Assembly (NCBI RefSeq): GCF_010183535.1
Contig: NC_071330.1
Coordinates: 17,651,717-17,715,716 of the forward strand
Direction: 5' to 3'
Source of the DNA: Caenorhabditis remanei
Taxonomy: Eukaryota; Nematoda; Chromadorea; Rhabditida; Rhabditidae
DNA length: 64,000 bases
The notes under the pieces were generated by a model. That model did not search any database and was not told the DNA's origin. It saw nothing but the letters and a program-made list of their open reading frames with translations. Of the stretch, positions 1 through 11,625 are shown piece after piece. Each line of letters opens with the position of its first letter. Position 1 is the first letter of the stretch. Made by a program: the position numbers and the translations under genes.

Positions 1-2139
1 TCAGAAGTAGGAGGTCGCGGAAGACAGAATCAACAAGGAGAAGGCTTTGGATCTCAGGACAACCAGAACATGGGATCTCAGTTTGCCAAGAGACAGTTCT
101 CACGTGGTCCACGTAAGGATATGAACTCTGATTCTACTGAAGACTCAAATAACAACAACAACTTTGATTCTCAAAATAGTTTGAGCAGAAGAGGACCAGG
201 ATCTCAGGGTGGGCGTAGAGGACAAGGACCAGACTTCGGACCATCCGATGACTTCCCAGACCGTAGAGCACCAGGAGGACCACCAGGAAGACGTGGAGGA
301 CGTGGAGGACAGGGACCATCCGACGATTTTCCAGATCGCAGAGGACCAGGAGATTCAGGACGTGGAGGACGTGGCGGACAAGGACCAGACTTCGGACCGT
401 CTGATGACTTCCCAGATCGCAGAGGACCAGGAGGACCAGGACGTGGAGGACGTGGCGGACAGGCGCCAGACTTCGGACCATCCCATGACTTCCCAGACCG
501 TAGAGGACCAGGAGGACCACCAGGAGGACGTGGAGGACAAGGACCAGACTTCGGACCATCCGATGACTTCCCAGACCGTAGAGGACCAGGAGGACCACCA
601 GGAGGACGTGGAGGACGGGGAGGACAGGGACCAGACTTCGGACCACAAGACGACTTCCCAGATCGTAGAGGACCAGGAGGACCAGGACGGGGAGGACGTG
701 AAGGACAGGGACCATCCGACGATTTCCCAAACCGTAGAGGACCAGGAGGACCAGGACGTGGAAGCCGTGGAGGACAAGGACCAGACTTTGGACCATCTGG
801 TGATTTCCCAGACCGCAGAGGACCAGGAGGACCACCAGGAGGACGTGGAAGCCGTGGAGGACAAGGACCAGACTTCGGACCGTCCGGTGATTTCCCAGAC
901 CGTAGAGGACCAGGAGGACCACCAGGAGGCCGCGGTGGACGTGGAGGACAGGGACCATCCGACGATTTCCCAAACCGTAGAGGACCAGGAGGACCACCAG
1001 GAGAACGTGGAGGGCGTGGAGGACAGGGACCAGACTTCGGACCGTCCGGTGATTTCCCAGACCGTAGAGGACCAGGAGGACCACCAGGAGGACGTGGAGG
1101 ACGGGGAGGACAGGGACCATCCGACGATTTCCCAAACCGTAGAGGACAAGGAGGACCACCAGGAGGACGTGGAGGACAGGGACCAGACTTCGGACCACAA
1201 GACGACTTCCCAGATCGTAGAGGACCAGGAGGACCAGGACGGGGAGGACGTGAAGGACAGGGACCATCCGACGATTTCCCAAACCGTAGAGGACCAGGAG
1301 GACCAGGACGTGGAAGCCGTGGAGGACAAGGACCAGACTTTGGACCATCTGGTGATTTCCCAGACCGCAGAGGACCAGGAGGACCACCAGGAGGACGTGG
1401 AAGCCGTGGAGGACAAGGACCAGACTTCGGACCGTCCGGTGATTTCCCAGACCGTAGAGGACCAGGAGGACCACCAGGAGGCCGCGGTGGACGTGGAGGA
1501 CAGGGACCATCCGACGATTTCCCAAACCGTAGAGGACCAGGAGGACCACCAGGAGAACGTGGAGGGCGTGGAGGACAGGGACCAGACTTCGGACCGTCCG
1601 GTGATTTCCCAGACCGTAGAGGACCAGGAGGACCACCAGGAGGACGTGGAGGACGGGGAGGACAGGGACCATCCGACGATTTCCCAAACCGTAGAGGACA
1701 AGGAGGACCACCAGGAGGACGTGGAGGACAGGGACCACATTTCGGACCACAAGACGACTTCCCAGACCGTAGAGGACCAGGAGGACCAGGACGTGGAGGA
1801 CAGGGACCAGACTTCGGACCATCTGATGATTTCCCAGACCGTAGAGGACCAGGAGGACCACAAGGAGGACGTGGAGGACAAGGACCAGACTTCGGGCCGT
1901 CTGGTGATTTCCCAGACCGAAGAGGACCAGGAGGACCACCAGGAGGCCGCGGACAAGGCCCAGATTTTGGACCAGGATCTCAAAGAGGTCAAAACGGTCG
2001 TCAATTCGATGAATCCGCCCCATATCAGAAATATTTCGAACGTCAAATGAACTCAGGAATGCGATTTGATCAGTCGTCAGGATTCGGAATGCGCAGACAA
2101 TCTTCTCAACAGGAGAACGAAGTCGCCAACGATCAATAA
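1..2139 (+). CDS. Gly/Arg/Pro/Asp-rich tandem-repeat protein, 3' part
   Basis: One reading frame is open from the window edge to a stop at 2137-2139, so the true start lies to the left; the ATG at 70 is internal. About 30 residues N-terminal of it are also low-complexity (Gly, Gln, Arg, Asn). The body is a degenerate repeat of roughly 25-30 residues built from GPDFGPSDDFPDRRGPGG followed by PPGGRGGRGGQ-type linkers, with variants such as FPNRR and GPQDDFP. RGG/RG motifs alternate with acidic DDFPD boxes, giving a regular plus/minus charge pattern. The C-terminal 45 residues are non-repetitive (ESAPYQKYFERQ, then a Gln/Ser-rich end). An AATAAA overlaps the stop. Residues 1-30 of the protein are outside the window, so secretion cannot be judged. 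I do not recognise the family: extracellular matrix, secreted or RGG-type RNA-binding roles are all open. The frame is chosen because it reads through both edges and has a unique C-terminus; other open frames here are by-products of the repeat. Confidence 0.75.
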   Translation, partial: SEVGGRGRQNQQGEGFGSQDNQNMGSQFAKRQFSRGPRKDMNSDSTEDSNNNNNFDSQNSLSRRGPGSQGGRRGQGPDFGPSDDFPDRRAPGGPPGRRGGRGGQGPSDDFPDRRGPGDSGRGGRGGQGPDFGPSDDFPDRRGPGGPGRGGRGGQAPDFGPSHDFPDRRGPGGPPGGRGGQGPDFGPSDDFPDRRGPGGPPGGRGGRGGQGPDFGPQDDFPDRRGPGGPGRGGREGQGPSDDFPNRRGPGGPGRGSRGGQGPDFGPSGDFPDRRGPGGPPGGRGSRGGQGPDFGPSGDFPDRRGPGGPPGGRGGRGGQGPSDDFPNRRGPGGPPGERGGRGGQGPDFGPSGDFPDRRGPGGPPGGRGGRGGQGPSDDFPNRRGQGGPPGGRGGQGPDFGPQDDFPDRRGPGGPGRGGREGQGPSDDFPNRRGPGGPGRGSRGGQGPDFGPSGDFPDRRGPGGPPGGRGSRGGQGPDFGPSGDFPDRRGPGGPPGGRGGRGGQGPSDDFPNRRGPGGPPGERGGRGGQGPDFGPSGDFPDRRGPGGPPGGRGGRGGQGPSDDFPNRRGQGGPPGGRGGQGPHFGPQDDFPDRRGPGGPGRGGQGPDFGPSDDFPDRRGPGGPQGGRGGQGPDFGPSGDFPDRRGPGGPPGGRGQGPDFGPGSQRGQNGRQFDESAPYQKYFERQMNSGMRFDQSSGFGMRRQSSQQENEVANDQ
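622..1728 (+). repeat. 552-bp tandem duplication inside the repeat gene
   Basis: Two adjacent copies, about 622-1176 and 1174-1728, align at a constant offset of 552 bp (184 codons). They were identical at every landmark I compared. They diverge only at the ends, for example CAGAC versus CACAT near 1731. Because the offset is a multiple of three, the reading frame is kept. The other 75-90 bp repeat units in the gene are much less similar to one another, so this is a recent expansion. Confidence 0.85.
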
Positions 2140-2305
2140 ATTTAAAACATCGGGTCTTTTTTAATCAGTTATTTTCTTGTTATCTTTATTCATCAATTTC
2201 CAACAAAAGCTCGCTCAGCGATTTCTTTTTTAATGCTTAAAATAAATCTCATGAAAACTTTTACTCTTTGAATTACTGCTCATTGCATTCTCCAAATTTC
2301 CATAT

Positions 2306-5300
2306 CTAACAACAGAAACCAGTAAAACAGAAGCTAACCTTTGGATCAATCAATGTTTGTTTGTATGTCTCTTGCAAAGAAGTCATTTTATAATCGCCTT
2401 GTCCATTTGGCAAATATCCAGTCTTTCCGAGGTTGAACTCAGAGTTTGGTTGTCCTTCTCCAATTTTGTAGTTTGGAGTGATGCCAATAACTCTTCCTTC
2501 TTGCTCTCTCCCTTGTTTAGTTGATGGGAAGTCTTCCTGAAAATTGATCTTTTCGATATTTCAAGAATTTTAGAATGTTTTCCTATATCAGTGCTCTAGA
2601 TAACACTCAAATATTTTTTATCCTTACAAAAATCTGCAACTTTTGCATTAATTGTGTAGAAATCCGTTTCGTCGGTGGTTTATAGATTTCTACCATGGTG
2701 AGAAGTACAGAAAACTTTAACGAAAGTTTTCACTTGTACCTAGAATTATTGAGAACTGGTTATCATGTACGGAAGGATAGTAATAGAAATGAAAATTGAA
2801 AAGATTGTGAACGAGAAGGGTGTGGTTGTTCAAACTTGAGATTTTATTCCGAGTGCAATTTTAATTTTAGAAAAAAAACGGAAGTTTTTGATGAAAGGAA
2901 AGATGAAGATAGTTTTTGAGTCAAGAAAAAAATGAAAAAAACTAACATTTTGGGTTTTCAAGACCGGAAAACTTGTATTACAAAGACATGTACCTCTTGT
3001 TCCAAAAAAAGATTTCAAATCAAGAAGACTTCTATTGGAAAAAAAACTTCTTATAAGGACAATGGAATCGGAAAGAAGTATCATAAAATCTCAGAGGGGT
3101 CCCCATAGAGGGGTCCCCATTAACGCGCTATATCTTTTTACTCAGAGGAGATATCAAAAAATTTTCGAAAGACAAACTATAGCTGAATATTAATACAATA
3201 TTTTATCTGTTGGAACAAATTTGATAGCACTCAAGGCAGTTGAGATATTGTGCACCAAACTTTTTGTTCCTCTATTACAGGTTTTACATTATCAATTAGA
3301 AGTTAACACGCGTTTGAGAATCGGGTGGCAGTGCAAGAATTTGAATTATCATAACGCTTAAAAATACCAAGACTATCTATAAAAATTGTTGACAAAGACA
3401 AAAAAATCAACCAGCCATAAACCCAAATAAAGCCCGGAAAAAAACACGGCCAGGTCTCAGCTAATCAAAATCTCGGATCAAGAGAAAAGAAGCAAATCTA
3501 GCCGAAAAAATCTATAAATGAATTGTTTTGCCTGTGTGTTGCAGGCAACATTTCACTTCTTTTTCGGGATAATCGTCGCATTTTTCGTATACCTACAGAT
3601 GAGGGAAAGAGAAAGAGACAGCGTGAGGGAAAACTGTGTGAACAAAACAAAACAAAAAAGTTGAGGGAGAGGGGTGAAAGTGGGTCGGAAAAAGAGGGAA
3701 TAGTAGATTTACTAGTATCCATTCTCTCCGCACTCTACCCATAATTCAAAAAGGACATATGCTTGTCATCCCAATAGCTGAAATCGAAACATTTCCTCCT
3801 CCTAACCCATGCTTGATTGAATGTGTGTATGTATCTGACGCATTCTTTTCTTCCTTACATTTTCTTCCTTTTCACCGATTTCTAGTTTTTTTATTGTATG
3901 TGTCATGTATTATGCGTGAGGCAAAAAGAAATAGGTGGAGTAAGGGGGATTACATGTATCATTGTCAAAGAGAGTGAAAAGTTAGATTATCTGGAAGTGA
4001 ATGAACTATTATTCTTTTTGTACTAGATCATGAGGTGAGTGGGTCTTTCTTACTGTAGTTAGATTATAGAATGGAGGGACTATGCTTGCTAAAAATAAAG
4101 CCGTCGTCAAGGTTTGAAATGTGTTTTTGAAATTCCTGAGTCCGGAAAAATAATTTAGTAAGGAATGTGTAAATTGTGAAATTTTTGGCAAACATTTACC
4201 GTAAAACCTGAAAAAGGTGCTGTTCGTTCAAATCGGTATATCTTGGTTCCCATAAGAGATATAGAAAAGTTAACAACTAACAAAAAATAGTGTTGTATCT
4301 TTATAGCGAGTAGAGATACTATGCTTCAAACTTTTTCTAGTGGGTACATTTATATTAAAGGTTTTACAGTAATTCGTTTTGACTTGTGGCAGGTTTTGAC
4401 AAAAATTCAATATCTTAATTTTCTATAGTTGAGGTATACCTTATCAATCTCAATTTTATTCTGGGATGCTTTTGTGATGCTTCTACTCGATCGTTTGAAA
4501 AAACTAAAACTAGAAAGACCGATACATAGAAAACTCAAAAATTGGTGTGTTTCCTATTTCTGAGTTCCGTCAGTTTTCTTTGGACAACCTATAATTTATC
4601 TCATGAATTTTAGCTTTCCACTGGAAAATCTTCTCAAGTTTGTTATCCAATTACCAGCATAATTATATCACAAACTTTTTGTCTCTCTCTTCTAATAATG
4701 AATCAAAAACCAAAGCGGAAAGGGTAAAAAAGTAAAGGAATCTGGGTGTGTCTCCTCTTCTCATCGTTTCTCCCTTCTTCCTCTATGTCACCGAAGCCGA
4801 AGACGTGCTATTCCATCATTCAATTCAAATTTTATGGGTAACAACACAAAACGAGGGAGAAAGAGGTTGGAATGGCACCAGAGTGATATAGGGGGCACAC
4901 CCAACTAACCACACAATCATGACCTTTCACTGGAAAAGTTCTTTCTACGGGGCAAATGAATATATTTTAGAGAGAGAAAAAGAAAAGAAGAATTTCAGAA
5001 GGAACGCAAAAGAGAGTAGTTAGTGAGAACGAATTGCTCAAATCTTTGAGGAAAACTTTCACGCAATTTCAGATGAAGTGGATATACGCTAAGTTAGGAA
5101 TCAGTATATATCAGAATGGAATTTCGACTAGTTGTACATTTTAAATATAATCTGGGTCCATCTTATGAAAATAAATATTTCAACAAACTCCTATTCAGTT
5201 TTATAGTTGCTCAGTATATAATTAATTTCTAGAATATCTTTATGACTAGTTGGAATAGTTTAGAATAATCTACCGTAAAACCTGTAATGGAGGCGGTGCC

Positions 5301-8300
5301 TGTTCGCAGCGATATATCTCGGTTCCCAAAGAAAATATCAAAAAGTGGCTAACTAACAAAACATAGTTTAACACCCATATAATATTTTTAGTTGAAAACA
5401 TTTTCATATCTTTAAAAACCGCCGAGATAAGATGCACCAAACTCTTGCGCCTCTATTACCGGTTTTCTAGAGTTTGAGATACTATGAAATGTTTTTTTTT
5501 ACGAATTCTTCAAAATTTTTTATTTATTATGAAAATAATTTTTATGTCAAAAATATAAAAGTTAGCACATTAATAAAAGCAACACTCACCGGTCCAGGTG
5601 GTTTTCCCTCCTCTTTCACAACTTCAGGAATCGACCATCTTTTGATGGATGTTTCGGTGGCTATGTGAGATGTCATTGTTGACCAGTAGGTTTTCGGAGG
5701 CTCTTCTGAAAACTCTTTTCTTATTTTGATTATTGATTCACGGAATAGTCTCACCTGGCTTCTGGAATAAGTAGTCGGCTGGAACTGTGACCTCTAAGGG
5801 GCGGATGAAGACTTTTACGGAGGGCTCTGGAAGATAATAAAATTTGAAAAATCTTAACATAAAAACTAAATTGTACAGCTTTTTTAGTACACGTCAAAAT
5901 AAATGAAAATGATAACAAGTGATTGAAAAGATGAAGAAGAAGAAGAAGACGAGAAGTAAACAAGAAGAAGAAAACCAAAGGGAGGCGACGGAGATGGAGA
6001 ATCACTAGAGACGAGAAAAAAAGGCAAGAAGAAAGAAGACAACGTCTTCTTCTTCTAAATTAATGCGAATGATTAGTGATAATTCTGGTTTCTAGTTTTA
6101 CAGATGATTGAAAAACGAAATAAACGAGGAGAGAGAGAGAGGGGCAATGATAAGAGAAAAGTAATAAATAAACAAAACGGAGGGGTCAAATTGTTTTAGA
6201 ATATACTTTTTCTTTAGATGGAATGAGCCGAACTATTTGAAAATAATTTGTGGGAAAATCGAAATAAAGACGTTCACAAAAAGGTTTCAGGTTCGAAACT
6301 CAAAATAATCAGGTATCCTAACTGAATGATGAATCTATGTGTAAGATAATGTAGATAACCTAATTAGGTTGTCAGCTCGCCCAGACTTTGTGGAAGGTTC
6401 CAGAAAAATTTTACAAAGCCGAAACTCCTCAGAAATTGTCTGATAAAAACTTCCCCCCATATCCATGAATGGTCATTCCAACGGCCACTAAACATGAAGC
6501 ATGAGAACATAAAGGGGGGAACGTGTGTGCTTGTTTGAGGGTGTTTCAAGTATGTTCACTTGTTTAGAGGAAATCGAAGAAAAGGAATGTTTGATTTGTA
6601 ATCGAGGAGGCGGCATTGAGGGAAATAGTAGAAAATGGAGGGAAGACAGGAAATCGGAACAACTCTCGAACTTTTGTCGGCTTATCATTGTGTAAACTGA
6701 ATTCCAATTCCCTCCGAGAGAGAGGTTAACACCGAAGGGGGTTAAAGGTCTTCAAAGAGGGCAGAAAAAAGCTAAAAGGTTACAAGAAGTAGACAAAAGA
6801 TATGGTCACCAACAGTTGTTGATGGTGTTTCTGTTTGAGATGGCAAGGAAGAAAAGGGGCGTGGCTCCCTTTTGGGAAAACGAATAAAAAGAATGAAACA
6901 ATGAAATATGAGGTGAAGAGAAGAGAGAAGGCGTAGGCGTCTTTTCAGTTGTGATAGCGGCGGCAGAAGGGCGTGGCGCCGTTGGGGAGATGTTGAAGAA
7001 GACGTTGGCGACGCCCAACTTCTCTTTTCAACTTATTTTTCGTGTGTCCGTTTTTCGCCGAGATTCTCGACTTGGACATTGTTGGGGCGAGAGAGGGGGG
7101 AAGGTACCGAGCGGAAATTATTGATAATAATAACAATCAAAAAATTAATGCAACCGGATTCTAAGGGTTAGTGAAATCCGTTTTTGGCAATGGATTTCTA
7201 GACCGTGTTAAATGAAAGACTGCGGATTGAAATCTCATAAAACTACTGAAAATATTTTATGTTTAATGAGCAATGCCGATTTTAATTATACTTCAGAATG
7301 CCTGTGCGTAATTCGCTTGAAAATCATTATTGTAAGCTGAAAGTTATACCAAAATGTAGATCTCAGCGCGAGTCCGGCTAGCGGGCTAAAATGGTGTTTT
7401 TTGACACTTTAACCCGGCCCGCGGACATTAACAAATGCCCACCCATCACATAGTAGGTCATAAAATAAAAACTTGCCGCGATCCACATTTTGGTATAGTT
7501 TTTATCTCATAACATTGAGTTTCAAGCGAGTTACGCGCCGGCCCGGTTTGCAAGTATGATTTCAATGTCACTGTTTTTCTTATAACCCCACTATCAGATT
7601 TAATTTTTTTAAATCAAAGATGACACCTAGATTTACTATTTCACCTAGTCAATCATCTCTATACCAACATGACTTAAGATAACAGCAAAAGTAGATACAG
7701 GGGTATTTTATTCTAGGCGTCATGCTATCAGGAACATGGAGTAAGCTTATATCAAACTTATCAAGTCTTGAAGCCTAGAAATCCCTCAACGATTACGATT
7801 ACGCAATTGATATATTGTTGTTGAGGGGGTGTGTTGTGTTGTTAAAAGAGGGGGGGGGGCGCCATATTAGACAAGTCGCGGGAGAAGATATGCGATTGCG
7901 CACTACCGGGTGATTAGGTGAGATGAGATGAAGAAAAACGAGAGAAGACGGAAAGGCAAACCGATTTGAGTATGACGGGGGAGGGAGAGAAGAATTTCAA
8001 AAGGTAATCGGGGGGAAGGTATGGAAAGAAATCGAACATTGACCGAAATTGAGAAGAAGGGGGATGAATTACGGGTTGGAAACAAGAATCAAGTGTGGGA
8101 ACCAGGGGAAACCAATCTAGTGACCAGAAATAGACCGAAGAGATAGAAGATTCTGATAAATGAATGTTGTTGAAAGTAACAGTAATTAAGTAATTAGAAA
8201 AAGTATCTCTGAATTTATCAAATTCAATGTTTTGTATGTACATAAAAATATTCCTTATTGTTGTTAGCTAACAGATATTTATCAGCATTTTGAGATAAAT

Positions 8301-9749
8301 TCCTAGATTGTGGGGATTTTAAAGAAACGAAGTCATGAGACTGGATGAATAAGTAGTGATAATAATAAGAATTCATGACTTAAAAAATTTTAAAGAAAAA
8401 GTGTGTTAACTCTTGAATACAGAGAGGTTCTTTAAGTTATTTGAGTTTTACTTTACATATTTCAAATAAAATTACTGAAAAGAAGTAGTGAGGATACATA
8501 TTGTCAAATGATCAGTTTATTTTTCCAATTTAGTATCTTGGGAATGCATGAATCAAAAAAAGTGGAGACATTTATAATTAGTATCTAAATCAGGATGGTT
8601 ATCGCCTGATAAAATACCTTAAAAGCTAATTATTACCATTATTAAGTCACAATAACGGAAATAAGGTTTTTAATTTAATTTGAAGACTGTACAAAACAGT
8701 TTAATATAATTAATTGGGCAGTGAATAGTAAAACCAAGTCTCTTTCGATATCTTGATGTTCGGGAATCATTGCATCCACAACAAAAGTCAGTTAATTCCC
8801 CCTTCTTCCGTACTCTCAGTCGTTCGCCTTTTTCCCAGTGTCCGTACCGGCAGAGAAGAGATGGGAGGACCTTGAAACAGTACGAGAGACGAAGAAGTAA
8901 CAAGAAAATTGTTTTGATTGTTTGGAAAAGGAGATGAAGAGAAACAGAGAAGAAGAATTGTGGTATTGAAAGGGAAAGAAGAAGAAGAAATGGTCGGGGA
9001 GGGAGGAGACGTCCGAGTGGTACACGGTGAAACCACTGGATAAATATGATGATGATGACGGTGAAATTGAGAATGATTCATCCTAACAAATTATTCTCGA
9101 ATTTCGAATTTTTTTCGGATTTTTTATTAGGTAAACGGCGAAGAGTACTTTCGAAGTAATTTCAAAATTGAACGTTTTATATAAATACAACATAAGAGCT
9201 TTCAAACTTAGTTATTTTCGAATGCGTTGAAAGATCATGAATTCTAGAAAAAGTGAAAGGAACTTTTTTCTGACTTTCAAGAATTACTAAAATAGAATAA
9301 TGATTTTCTGGACCAATGATTTAATTTTCTGCGTTTGAAGAAATTATTATAACCATTCAGAAAGTAATATCTGAAATATAATGACAAAAAACAATCTTCG
9401 GAATTATCTATTAGGAAAATCTGAATTAATAATAATCATGGCCTAGGATGCATCAACTCGGCCATTGTGATATCTCGTCACGAAAAAACGTCATTCAGCA
9501 GAAAACGAGTAAAAAATAAGATGTTTCCGAATGACGTCATTTTCGTGGCAAGATATCACAATGACCGAGTAGAAGTATCCTAGGACAAGACTGTTTTTTA
9601 TTCAGATTGACATAATGTTTAAAATAATTACTTAGGCAGGAATAAATTAAGAGCTTAAAACACTAAAAACTTTCAGAGAACTCACCTTCTACATCTTTTT
9701 TTTCGTCCTTTTTTCCATCCTTGTCATTGTCTTCCTTTCCTTTTTCCAT
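2306..9749 (-). CDS. Uncharacterised small acidic/lysine-rich protein, four exons
   Basis: Proposed exons are 9749-9686, 5826-5755, 5705-5590 and 2536-2306, giving 160 aa. All junctions have consensus sites and compatible phases: phase 1, phase 1 and a 49-bp second intron ending TTTTCAG, then phase 0. The start ATG follows an acceptor-like TTTTTTCAG about 35 bp upstream, which fits trans-splicing. The N-terminus is Lys/Glu/Asp-rich and probably disordered (MEKGKEDNDKDGKKDEKK). It is followed by VFIRPLEVTVPADYLFQKP, a WSIPEVVKEE segment and a C-terminal part with GYLPNGQGDYKM. There is no signal peptide or membrane segment. Introns 1 and 3 are about 3.9 and 3.1 kb and hold repeats; extra alternative exons may lie there. 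The end is uncertain: a weak GTTAGC donor at 2338 could splice onward instead of reading to the TAG at 2306. An AATAAA on this strand lies near 2190. I do not recognise the family. Confidence 0.55.
3118..3288. repeat. Repeat family B copy (AGGTTTTAC ends), degraded
   Basis: It shares the right half of the family: GAGATATTGTGCACCAAACTTTTTG, then CTCTATTACAGGTTTTAC (given here in two parts). The left half, with CGCTATATC and GAGATATC, is diverged. This is a non-autonomous repeat with no coding capacity. Confidence 0.6.
4199..4370. repeat. Repeat family B copy
   Basis: It begins CCGTAAAACCTG and ends AGGTTTTACAGT, so the termini are inverted repeats. The interior carries the family motifs GTTCCCATAAGAGATAT and AACTAACAAAAAATAG. 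It lies in the large intron of the minus-strand gene. Confidence 0.7.
5273..5466. repeat. Repeat family B copy, best preserved
   Basis: It begins CCGTAAAACCTGTAATGGAG and ends CTCTATTACCGGTTTT. Inside are CAGCGATATATCTCGGTTCC and GCCGAGATAAGATGCACC. Three copies of the same family lie within about 2.3 kb here, all in one intron. Confidence 0.75.
7310..7550. repeat. Repeat family C palindromic element
   Basis: Inverted halves: TATACCAAAATGTAGATCTC near 7346 pairs with the reverse complement of CACATTTTGGTATAGTTTTT near 7482. Outside these, GTGCGTAATTCGCTTGAAA pairs with TTTCAAGCGAGTTACGCGC. The centre is GC-rich (GGCTAGCGGGCTAAAATGG and AACCCGGCCCGCGG). A second copy lies in the last intron of the ETS gene at 45605-45915. 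This is a MITE-like element with no ORF. Confidence 0.75.
9442..9584. repeat. Short hairpin with CCTAGG ends
   Basis: Both ends are CCTAGG. The arms pair over most of 143 bp: CTCGGCCATTGTGATATCTC on the left with GATATCACAATGACCGAG on the right, and GAAAAAACGTCATTC with GAATGACGTCATTTTC. It contains two TGACGTCA-like sites created by the palindrome. No coding potential. Confidence 0.75.
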
Positions 9750-9785
9750 ATGGTTTCGAGTCGAGTTTTTTCGGAGGTTTTCTGA

Positions 9786-11625
9786 AAAAAATTTCATTCA
9801 AAATTAAATTGTTCATTCCAAGAAATTCCAAGAAAAAAAAGAGAAACGTAAAATACGGAAAGTTTCCCAAGACACCGAAAAGACGTCCTTCTCCAGACAT
9901 AAGGCCTAAATTGAGGTGTCATCCCCTCCCATCTCCATGCGTACGTTTTCTCTTCACATAGCCTCTATTTGAAATGGAAAATTATTCCTTCTCTTCAGGT
10001 CTTCTAGCAACTTAAGAACAAAAAAACAAGTTGACAGTAAAACCATGTGCGCGGAAGAGTGGCGTATGGTGTGCGCGCACGCGGCAAAACGAAATACCAA
10101 ACACAGAGACATTTTTCTCTATTTGCTCTTTGTATGCTCATAGAGAGACACACTCTCGAATTACTATTCAATAAACATATATAACAAAGCGTCAAAAAGG
10201 GGGGAGGGGCAAAAAACGACGAAGACACTCTGTGATTTTTGGCACATTTGATATGTGACGTGGAGTGACGGTAGAACGTTTTGTAATAATTGATGATTCA
10301 CTTTTTGGATGAAAACAGAACATTTCTTGAGTATTGAAATTGGAAAAAAAAGTGAGAAAGCGTCAATTTTCAGAGAGATGGAAAAATAATGCGATGTACA
10401 GCGGCGGACATTTTTTCTTACATATGAAACCACAAAATGAATTTTATGTGAATTAAACAGATTAAGAGGATTTCTTAATTTTTGTGAATAGTTAACAAAT
10501 TTTTCGTACGAGCTCTTTCTAAAGATTTACAGATGCGGATTCACAGACAAATTGAGATTTTTAGCTTTTTTAAAACTTTCCCTGCAAAAGTTTACATAAA
10601 AAGTAATCAACTAAGCATAGTACGGTATGGGTAAACATAGAAAGTAATTTTTTTTTAATCTCTTAAAATTAAAAGAATGAAATTGTAGACCTGCATGTTT
10701 TTCTCAAAATTTTGGTTTTGTGATAAGAATAGGTCAAAGAGAATCTGTTGAGAAAATTTCAGGCCTACGACTTACATATTTCAATTTTCAACGAAATTTC
10801 AGTTTTATAATAATTCAGAGTGCATGATCCACAACTTCAACGCAAAACATTCAGGATACACTCTGATTAATTTTACAACTGACTAGCGTCCCGAGCCTGA
10901 CGGCTCGCTCCGCCAGTTAATTTTACAACTGATTAATGCTAAAAATAAGAAATATAAACTTGTACTAATTGGGCGGTTTCTCAAAATGTCTATTTATTAA
11001 GAGTGGATCTATAACTTCATTGCAGTTCTTTTTCCGAGATTAGGCAGATAAGGAGACCGTGCAATTAGGCTTCTGGCCCCGGCTATATCAATTAAGAAAT
11101 TCATATTTTCAAAACTTTCCAATTTTTAGAGATTTCAGTTAACAAGTAAGGAATAATCGAGGCAACTGACACAGCTGGTACATTTCAGGATGAACAAGTT
11201 AGTGCCTCCAAAAAGTTTTACAAAAAAGAAACCCAAGTTACAAAAAATTCCGCGGGAGAGAAAATGAAGTTTCTTTGACAAAAAATGTGTGTGTGTGTGA
11301 CATTCTGCTAGCGGCTGCTGCTCTGCCAGCTGCCTTCCTGACAACGCAACCGGACCGCTGAGCAGAACGGCAAACATAGTCATAGGTGGTGAGGTAGGGT
11401 TGGCGAGGGAAGCATGAGCAACGAGCATGGAATTTGCACTAAGATGTTGTCGTAAAGGAAATGGGGGAACAGAAAGACTGCTCTATTGATAACATTTTAT
11501 TTTCTAGTCGAAATGATCATAAGTTAGGTCAGTAAAGAGATTGCAATGTTGAGATATATACATACAATTATGGGCACAATAATTGTTTTGTGAGAAATAA
11601 TAAATTAAGATTTTGTCGAGAAGTC
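9786..11625. other. Intergenic region between two minus-strand genes
   Basis: About 1.8 kb. It should hold the promoter of the gene starting at 9749 and the 3' UTR of the gene ending at 11626. It contains polypurine and GT tracts (GTGTGTGTGTG near 11285) and a GC-rich patch near 10880-10915. I see no supportable exon or RNA gene. Confidence 0.5.

Larger units (their letters stand above)
2537..5589 (-). other. Large intron of the small acidic-protein gene
   Basis: About 3.05 kb of AT-rich DNA with no exon I can support. It contains three copies of a palindromic repeat family (near 3118, 4199 and 5273). The short ORFs at 2830-3084, 3498-3744 and 3759-3977 have worm-intron composition and no recognisable protein features. 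Confidence 0.5.
5827..9685 (-). other. First intron of the small acidic-protein gene
   Basis: About 3.86 kb between exon 1 (ending 9686) and exon 2 (starting 5826). It holds purine-rich stretches, a degenerate family C palindrome near 7310-7550 and a CCTAGG-ended hairpin at 9442-9584. None of the short ORFs on either strand shows recognisable protein features. It may contain promoters or alternative first exons that I cannot identify. Confidence 0.5.

Noticed and set aside
134..2050. Long open frames in three other frames of the repeat gene (629, 613 and 563 aa)
   Set aside because: They exist because the 75-90 bp repeats lack stop codons in several frames. They end within the repeat or start from arbitrary codons, have no unique terminus, and the chosen frame runs through both the left edge and a proper C-terminal domain.
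6290..6305. GGTTCGAAACTC as a tRNA B box
   Set aside because: No A box at proper spacing and no cloverleaf stems in the surrounding sequence.
8816..9081. Histidine/serine/phenylalanine-rich ORFs on the minus strand
   Set aside because: They are the complement of a GA-rich tract (GAAGAAGAAG), so the composition explains the open frames.
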